Positions 6,541 to 9,936 of a stretch of 9,936 bases of DNA are shown here, in pieces. Below the pieces are notes generated by a model, which ran no database searches, had not been told where the DNA came from, and saw only the letters and a program-made list of their open reading frames with translations. The DNA comes from JBDTMC01 sp039934475 (GTDB taxonomy: Bacteria > Acidobacteriota > Terriglobia > Bryobacterales > Bryobacteraceae): contig JBDTMC010000292.1 of assembly GCA_039934475.1 (NCBI GenBank), forward strand, positions 1-9,936, read 5' to 3'. The position numbers were made by a program, and so were the translations under genes. Numbering within the stretch: position 1 is the first letter of the stretch; every line of letters starts with the position of its first letter.

Positions 6541-7637
6541 GGCCGTCCCGGCAAATAGGGTTCCACTGGGATCGCACATTCCCTTTGCAGTATCTGCGCT
6601 GCCAGCACTTTGGCTGTCGCCAGCGAAGTGGTGATCCCCAATCCCTCGTGGCCTGTGGCCAACCACACGCGATCCACTCCTGGACACGGCCCAATTAGCG
6701 GCAGCGAATCGCTGGTGGCTGGGCGAAACCCCGTCCAGGTGCGGATCGCCGAAACGCCGGCGAGTTCCGGAAGGTACTCCATCGCCCGTCGCAGCATCGT
6801 CGACAGCATTGGCATCTCAGTCGCGGGATCGAACGTGCCTAATTGCCGCGACGACCCGATCAGTAACTGCCCGGTCGATCGCGGCTGGACATTGAAAGCC
6901 ACCGAGTCTGTACCCACCGCATGAGCGCTGCGGATGTAGCCCAACTCAATCAGTTGATGCCTCACGAAGCCCGGATAGCGGTCTGTGATTACCAGATGGC
7001 CCTTGCGGGGCTGTATGTCGATACCCGGAGTCAGTTCCGGCGCCACCGCTCCGGTGGCATTGACTACCGCGCCCGCGCTGATCTCAGACCCGTCATTCAG
7101 GCGAACCAGGCCGTCGCGTACCGCGATTACCTTCTTACCGGTAATGAGCAACGCGCGTAACCCCTTCGCCCTGTCCAACAGGTAGCGTGTCACGCAGGGC
7201 GGATAGACGACACTGTCTTCCGGAGTCACCAGCCCTCCGGCGAGTCCGCGGCGCAATCGCGGCTCCGCGTCCGCCAGTTGCCGCTCATCCAGCATCTGTG
7301 CCGTTACCCCGCGTTCGTTGTAATAGGAAAGCTTGCGGCGGCACTCCACCATCTCTTCTTCGTCCGCAGCCACCCACAAGCTCCCGCATGGCAAATGTTC
7401 CGCGTCCTCCGGCAAGCGCGGCGCCAGTTCGTTCCACAACGTCTGCGAGTAGCGGGTCAAACGGAACTGCGCTTCGGAATCGTCCATCGCGACGATGTGA
7501 CCCATTCCCGCGGCTGTCGCTCCGCCGCCCGGAATTTTCCACTCCACCACCATCACCTTGAGTCCCGCTTCCGCCAGTTCCAACGCGCACGCCGCGCCAA
7601 CTATTCCGGCGCCGGCGATCACCACGTCCACTGTCAT
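6534..7637 (-). CDS. DAO-family FAD oxidoreductase, catalytic D-hydroxyproline dehydrogenase subunit
   Basis: A 367-residue D-amino-acid-oxidase-fold protein. The FAD-binding motif is VDVVIAGAGIVGAACALELA (about 3-22, GAGIVG at 9-14), and the C-terminal FAD motif is WLATGHEGLGITTSLATAK. This is the beta-type subunit that oxidises the imino acid ring, here presumably cis-4-hydroxy-D-proline to pyrroline-4-hydroxy-2-carboxylate, and hands electrons to the iron-sulfur partners encoded next to it. The chosen start is the ATG at 7637, which overlaps the epimerase stop as ATGA and puts the GAGIVG motif at the usual distance; the ATG at 7652 would add five residues. An alternative role as a glycine, sarcosine or D-proline dehydrogenase cannot be ruled out from sequence, but the epimerase upstream argues for hydroxyproline. 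Confidence 0.88.
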   Translation of the reverse strand: MTVDVVIAGAGIVGAACALELAEAGLKVMVVEWKIPGGGATAAGMGHIVAMDDSEAQFRLTRYSQTLWNELAPRLPEDAEHLPCGSLWVAADEEEMVECRRKLSYYNERGVTAQMLDERQLADAEPRLRRGLAGGLVTPEDSVVYPPCVTRYLLDRAKGLRALLITGKKVIAVRDGLVRLNDGSEISAGAVVNATGAVAPELTPGIDIQPRKGHLVITDRYPGFVRHQLIELGYIRSAHAVGTDSVAFNVQPRSTGQLLIGSSRQLGTFDPATEMPMLSTMLRRAMEYLPELAGVSAIRTWTGFRPATSDSLPLIGPCPGVDRVWLATGHEGLGITTSLATAKVLAAQILQRECAIPVEPYLPGRPC

Positions 7638-8572
7638 CCGCGGATGCCCCAACAGAAGGGATCGCGATCGTCCAGCAACAGCCGCGCATCAGAATTCACA
7701 AAGGCCGATCCGCGGATGAAAGGCATCAAGTGGCCATCGCGCTCTTCCACGCGCGCCTCAAATATGGAGCCGACGATACTCTCCTGCCGCCACACCTCAC
7801 CCGCCCGCAGTTTGCCGTCCTCATACAGGCACGCTACCTTCGCGCTGGTGCCCGTACCGCACGGCGACCGGTCATAGCTCTTCCCCGGACACAACACGAA
7901 GTTACGGCTCTGCGCCCTCGGATCCACGGCCGGCCCGAACACTTCGATGTGGTCGATCTCTCCGCCGTCTTTCCCCGTGATCGCGGCGGCATTCAAGGCC
8001 TGCCTGATGCGCCATGTGTAGTCGGTGAGCGGCTCCAGATTTCCCAGCGTCAACTCGAAGGGGGAGCCATTCACCAGAAAGAACCAGTTGCCGCCCCATG
8101 CCACATCGCCCGTCACCGGTCCCAATCCTACAGGCTCCACCGTTACCTGTTTGCGATAGCGGTAGCTGGGCACATTCCCGACCGTCACTTCGCCCGCATC
8201 GTGCAACTGCACGCTGACCGTGCCAACCGGAGTCTCAACCTGGTGAATGCCCTGTCGCATCCGGCCCAGGTACTCCAGTGTGGCCACCAGTCCGATGGTG
8301 CCGTGTCCGCACATGCCCAGATAGCCGACGTTGTTGAAGAAGATGACGCCCGCTGCCGCTTGCGGGTCTACCGGCGCGCACAACAGCGCTCCCACTACCG
8401 CGTCTGAGCCGCGTGGTTCATTCACAACGGCTGAACGAAACGCATCATGATCGTCGCGAAACCGGCGCAGCCGGTCGCTCAGCGGACCCGTGCCTAAGTC
8501 CGGGCCGCCCGAAACTACCACGCGCGTCGGCTCACCGCCGGTGTGGCTGTCGATCACATGCACTTCTCGCAT
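7634..8572 (-). CDS. lhpA: 4-hydroxyproline 2-epimerase (proline racemase family)
   Basis: A 312-residue member of the proline racemase superfamily. Both catalytic cysteines of the two-base epimerase mechanism are present: C88 in GMCGHGTIG and C238 in DRSPCGTGTSAK. In trans-3-hydroxy-L-proline dehydratases of the same family the first one is a threonine, so this should be an epimerase that interconverts trans-4-hydroxy-L-proline and cis-4-hydroxy-D-proline. The N-terminus MREVHVIDSHTGGEPTRVV is the usual start. It is the first gene of the operon; the following DAO gene overlaps its stop by 4 nt. The ATG at 8572 has only a weak purine-rich sequence (GGACAGAG) before it. The symbol follows Pseudomonas usage (hypRE in rhizobia). 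Proline racemase activity is less likely given the neighbouring dehydrogenase and deaminase genes. Confidence 0.92.
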   Translation of the reverse strand: MREVHVIDSHTGGEPTRVVVSGGPDLGTGPLSDRLRRFRDDHDAFRSAVVNEPRGSDAVVGALLCAPVDPQAAAGVIFFNNVGYLGMCGHGTIGLVATLEYLGRMRQGIHQVETPVGTVSVQLHDAGEVTVGNVPSYRYRKQVTVEPVGLGPVTGDVAWGGNWFFLVNGSPFELTLGNLEPLTDYTWRIRQALNAAAITGKDGGEIDHIEVFGPAVDPRAQSRNFVLCPGKSYDRSPCGTGTSAKVACLYEDGKLRAGEVWRQESIVGSIFEARVEERDGHLMPFIRGSAFVNSDARLLLDDRDPFCWGIRG

Positions 8573-8587
8573 TGGCTCTGTCCAGAA

Positions 8588-8596
8588 ATCGTAGCA
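8588..8596 (-). promoter_or_regulatory. extended -10 promoter element for the hydroxyproline operon
   Basis: On the minus strand TGCTACGAT (8596-8588) is an extended -10 (TGn followed by TACGAT). No good -35 is seen, which extended -10 promoters can tolerate. Transcription would start near 8581, leaving a leader of only about 9 nt before the ATG at 8572. Moderate to low certainty. Confidence 0.35.
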
Positions 8597-8606
8597 GATC
8601 GGCTAC
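8591..8606. promoter_or_regulatory. 16-bp near-perfect palindrome, candidate shared operator
   Basis: GTAGCAGATCGGCTAC pairs in 7 of 8 symmetric positions (GTAGC and GCTAC arms around a central GATC). It is centred in the 68-bp divergent spacer and overlaps both proposed -10 elements, so one dimeric regulator bound here could control both the hydroxyproline operon and the cytochrome/quinoprotein pair. No regulator gene is in the window; hydroxyproline operons elsewhere are controlled by AraC- or GntR-family proteins. Confidence 0.5.
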
Positions 8607-8609
8607 AAT
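8604..8609 (+). promoter_or_regulatory. -10 element for the cytochrome/quinoprotein pair
   Basis: TACAAT, one mismatch from TATAAT, lies 31 bases upstream of the GTG start at 8641. The region 16-18 bases upstream has no good -35 hexamer, so an activator or alternative sigma factor may be needed. It lies back to back with the minus-strand -10 element, and its first three bases are inside the palindrome at 8591-8606. Confidence 0.4.
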
Positions 8610-8628
8610 AGGCGAGATTCGCGGGCCT

Positions 8629-8635
8629 GGGGAGG
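8629..8635 (+). promoter_or_regulatory. strong ribosome-binding site that fixes a GTG start
   Basis: GGGGAGG sits 5 nt before the GTG at 8641. It decides the start of the cytochrome gene in favour of this GTG, which begins a good signal peptide. Confidence 0.75.
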
Positions 8636-8640
8636 CCTCT

Positions 8641-9363
8641 GTGCTACGAACGCTCTTGATTGCCGCCTTGGCCGCGTCGCTCTGCACGGCCGCCGACGGA
8701 GACGGACAGGCTCTTTTTGAGCGCCATTGCGCGCTCTGTCACGGCATCGGCGCCACTGGCGGGCGCGGCCCTGCTCTCACACGGCCAAAGCTCGCCCATG
8801 CTCCTGACGATGCCGCCCTCAAAAACGTCATCCTCGAAGGAATCGAGCCGGAAATGCCAGCCACCTGGTTTCTCGACGACCCCGCGACGGCGGCGCTAGT
8901 CGCCTATGTTCGCGGGTTGGGTAAACTGCCTGCCGAGAAGCTCCCCGGCGACGCGGCCCGCGGTGCTGCGGTGTATGGCGCGCAAGGTTGCTCCTCCTGC
9001 CACACACTTGCCGGCGGTGGCACACCGTATGGTCCCGATCTCTCCGACATCGGCGCCCGCCGCAGCGCTGCCTACATCGACGAGGCTCTTATCAAACCGG
9101 CCGCCGCGTTGCCGGAAGGGTTCCTGATGCTCTCCATTCGCACCGCCGCCGGCCAAGCCATACAAGGCATCCGGCTTGCGGAGACCAACTTCACGGTGCA
9201 TTTCAAAGACGCGCAAGGTACGCCCCACAGCCTTCTCAAGTCTGAGGTGGCGTCCATTGAAAGGTTCAGCGGCAAGACGCCCATGCCCTCCTACCAGTCT
9301 TTGATGGCGACACAGCGGCAGGATCTGGTAGCCTTCCTCGCTTCGCAAAAGGGGAGTGAATGA
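8641..9363 (+). CDS. periplasmic di-heme cytochrome c with inserted beta domain
   Basis: A 240-residue exported protein. The signal peptide MLRTLLIAALAASLCTAAD is probably cleaved after CTA; the cysteine lacks a proper lipobox. Two cytochrome c domains follow: heme motif CALCH at 30-34 with M72 (EPEMP) as the likely axial ligand, and CSSCH at 117-121 with M215 (TPMPSY) as the likely second ligand. In the second domain about 50 residues between heme motif and methionine form a strand-rich insert (roughly 158-210), as in the 'putative heme-binding domain' proteins of planctomycetes and acidobacteria. The GTG at 8641 has a strong GGGGAGG site 5 nt upstream and opens the signal peptide, so an in-frame upstream extension to 8413, antisense to the epimerase gene, is rejected. 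It overlaps the quinoprotein gene by 4 nt and probably accepts its electrons. Confidence 0.9.
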   Translation: MLRTLLIAALAASLCTAADGDGQALFERHCALCHGIGATGGRGPALTRPKLAHAPDDAALKNVILEGIEPEMPATWFLDDPATAALVAYVRGLGKLPAEKLPGDAARGAAVYGAQGCSSCHTLAGGGTPYGPDLSDIGARRSAAYIDEALIKPAAALPEGFLMLSIRTAAGQAIQGIRLAETNFTVHFKDAQGTPHSLLKSEVASIERFSGKTPMPSYQSLMATQRQDLVAFLASQKGSE

Positions 9364-9936
9364 GACATCTGCTAATGGTTCTGGCGGCCGCGCCCCTGTT
9401 GGCCCAAGTACCCTTCGATCGCATTGTCGCCTCCGATAAGGAGCCCGCTAACTGGCTCACTTACTCCGGAAATTATCAGGGTCATCGCTACTCATCCCTC
9501 AGTGAGATCGCGGTTACTAACGTCTCGCGGCTCAGCGTGAAATGGGCCTATCAATATTCCGACCGCCGCACTGAGGCTTCGCCCATCGTTGTGGATGGGG
9601 TGATGTATGTCACCGGCCCCAACACCGCCGCCGCCCTGGATGCACGCACGGGCGTTGTCCTGTGGGAGTGGAAACGGCCTGTCCCCTCCGACTACCGCAA
9701 CATCGGCTTCAGTCGTGTCAATCGCGGCCCCGCCGTTCTCGATGGCGCACTCTACGTCGCCACGCTCGACTGTTACCTGGTCGCGCTCGATCTGAAAAGC
9801 GGCGCGGTCCGATGGACCACTCGAGTAGCCGACTACAAGCCCGGATACAGCATGACGCTTGCGCCGCTCGCGATACGCGGGAAAGTGCTGGTTGGCGTCA
9901 GCGATGATTTATCAGTGAGTGTCCGTAAGGGCGCTC
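9360..9936 (+). CDS. quinoprotein (PQQ-dehydrogenase-like) beta-propeller protein, N-terminal part, PQQ contacts degenerate
   Basis: The ATG at 9360 overlaps the cytochrome stop as ATGA, and 192 codons run to the right edge. A signal peptide (MRHLLMVLAAAPLLAQ) is followed by the quinoprotein opening NWLTYSGNYQGHRYSSLSEI and propeller-blade repeats (ASPIVVDGVMYV, ALDARTGVVLWEW, VALDLKSGAVRW). E72 occupies the place of a PQQ-contacting glutamate, and R122 of the VNRG motif is kept. The vicinal Cys-Cys pair expected just before VNRG, which stacks on PQQ, is replaced by G116-F117 (RNIGFSRVNRG), and the Ser-Gly-Gly-Glu loop that contacts PQQ and metal reads GVSDDLS. It may be one of the acidobacterial 'empty' quinoproteins, which are thought not to bind PQQ. 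Its substrate is unknown, and the catalytic Asp region lies outside the window. Confidence 0.88.
   Translation, partial: MRHLLMVLAAAPLLAQVPFDRIVASDKEPANWLTYSGNYQGHRYSSLSEIAVTNVSRLSVKWAYQYSDRRTEASPIVVDGVMYVTGPNTAAALDARTGVVLWEWKRPVPSDYRNIGFSRVNRGPAVLDGALYVATLDCYLVALDLKSGAVRWTTRVADYKPGYSMTLAPLAIRGKVLVGVSDDLSVSVRKGA

Noticed and set aside
7730..8407. 225-residue plus-strand reading frame
   Set aside because: Antisense to the epimerase, which carries both catalytic cysteines; the frame has low-complexity Arg/His-rich sequence.
8413..8640. Upstream extension of the cytochrome gene
   Set aside because: It would overlap the epimerase in antisense and bury the signal peptide 76 residues inside; GTG at 8641 has a strong ribosome-binding site.
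9899..9936. Frameshift in the quinoprotein at the right edge
   Set aside because: The loop after GVS is unusual, but the alternative frames do not restore the standard motif, and one has an early stop; loss of the motif is the simpler reading.

Overview
The window most resembles a high-GC soil bacterium of the Acidobacteriota, perhaps of the Solibacter/Bryobacter kind. The main clues are an 808-residue MacB-like permease of the double-FtsX type that is greatly expanded in that phylum, and a cytochrome c/quinoprotein pair in which the quinoprotein has lost recognisable PQQ-contact motifs. This placement rests on gene style only; there is no rRNA or other marker.

Layout. (1) Bases 1-117, minus strand: the N-terminus of an SRPBCC-type protein that runs off the left edge. 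(2) Bases 118-260: a divergent intergenic region with a sigma70-like promoter, a perfect 16-bp palindrome over the predicted start of transcription, and a run of three 10-bp repeats. (3) Bases 261-2687, plus strand: the large permease. (4) Bases 2688-2763: a short convergent spacer with one hairpin. (5) Bases 2764-8572, minus strand: a six-gene operon read from right to left: 4-hydroxyproline epimerase, FAD-dependent D-hydroxyproline dehydrogenase subunit, small [2Fe-2S] subunit, FAD/NAD(P) subunit with a C-terminal [2Fe-2S] domain, DapA-family deaminase, APC-family amino acid permease. All five junctions overlap by 4 or 7 nt. (6) Bases 8573-8640: a compact divergent promoter region containing a near-perfect 16-bp palindrome. 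(7) Bases 8641-9936, plus strand: a di-heme cytochrome c overlapping by 4 nt the start of a quinoprotein-like beta-propeller protein cut by the right edge.

How the genes work together. The minus-strand operon reads as a trans-4-hydroxy-L-proline utilisation pathway. The permease would import the imino acid, the epimerase would convert it to cis-4-hydroxy-D-proline, a three-component flavin/iron-sulfur dehydrogenase would oxidise this to pyrroline-4-hydroxy-2-carboxylate, and the DapA homologue would deaminate it to 2-oxoglutarate semialdehyde. The last enzyme, 2-oxoglutarate semialdehyde dehydrogenase, is not in the window. The divergent cytochrome/quinoprotein pair looks like a periplasmic redox module; a link to hydroxyproline is suggested only by the shared promoter region.

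No tRNA, rRNA, CRISPR array, insertion sequence or prophage gene was seen. No stretch longer than 300 bases lacks a gene.
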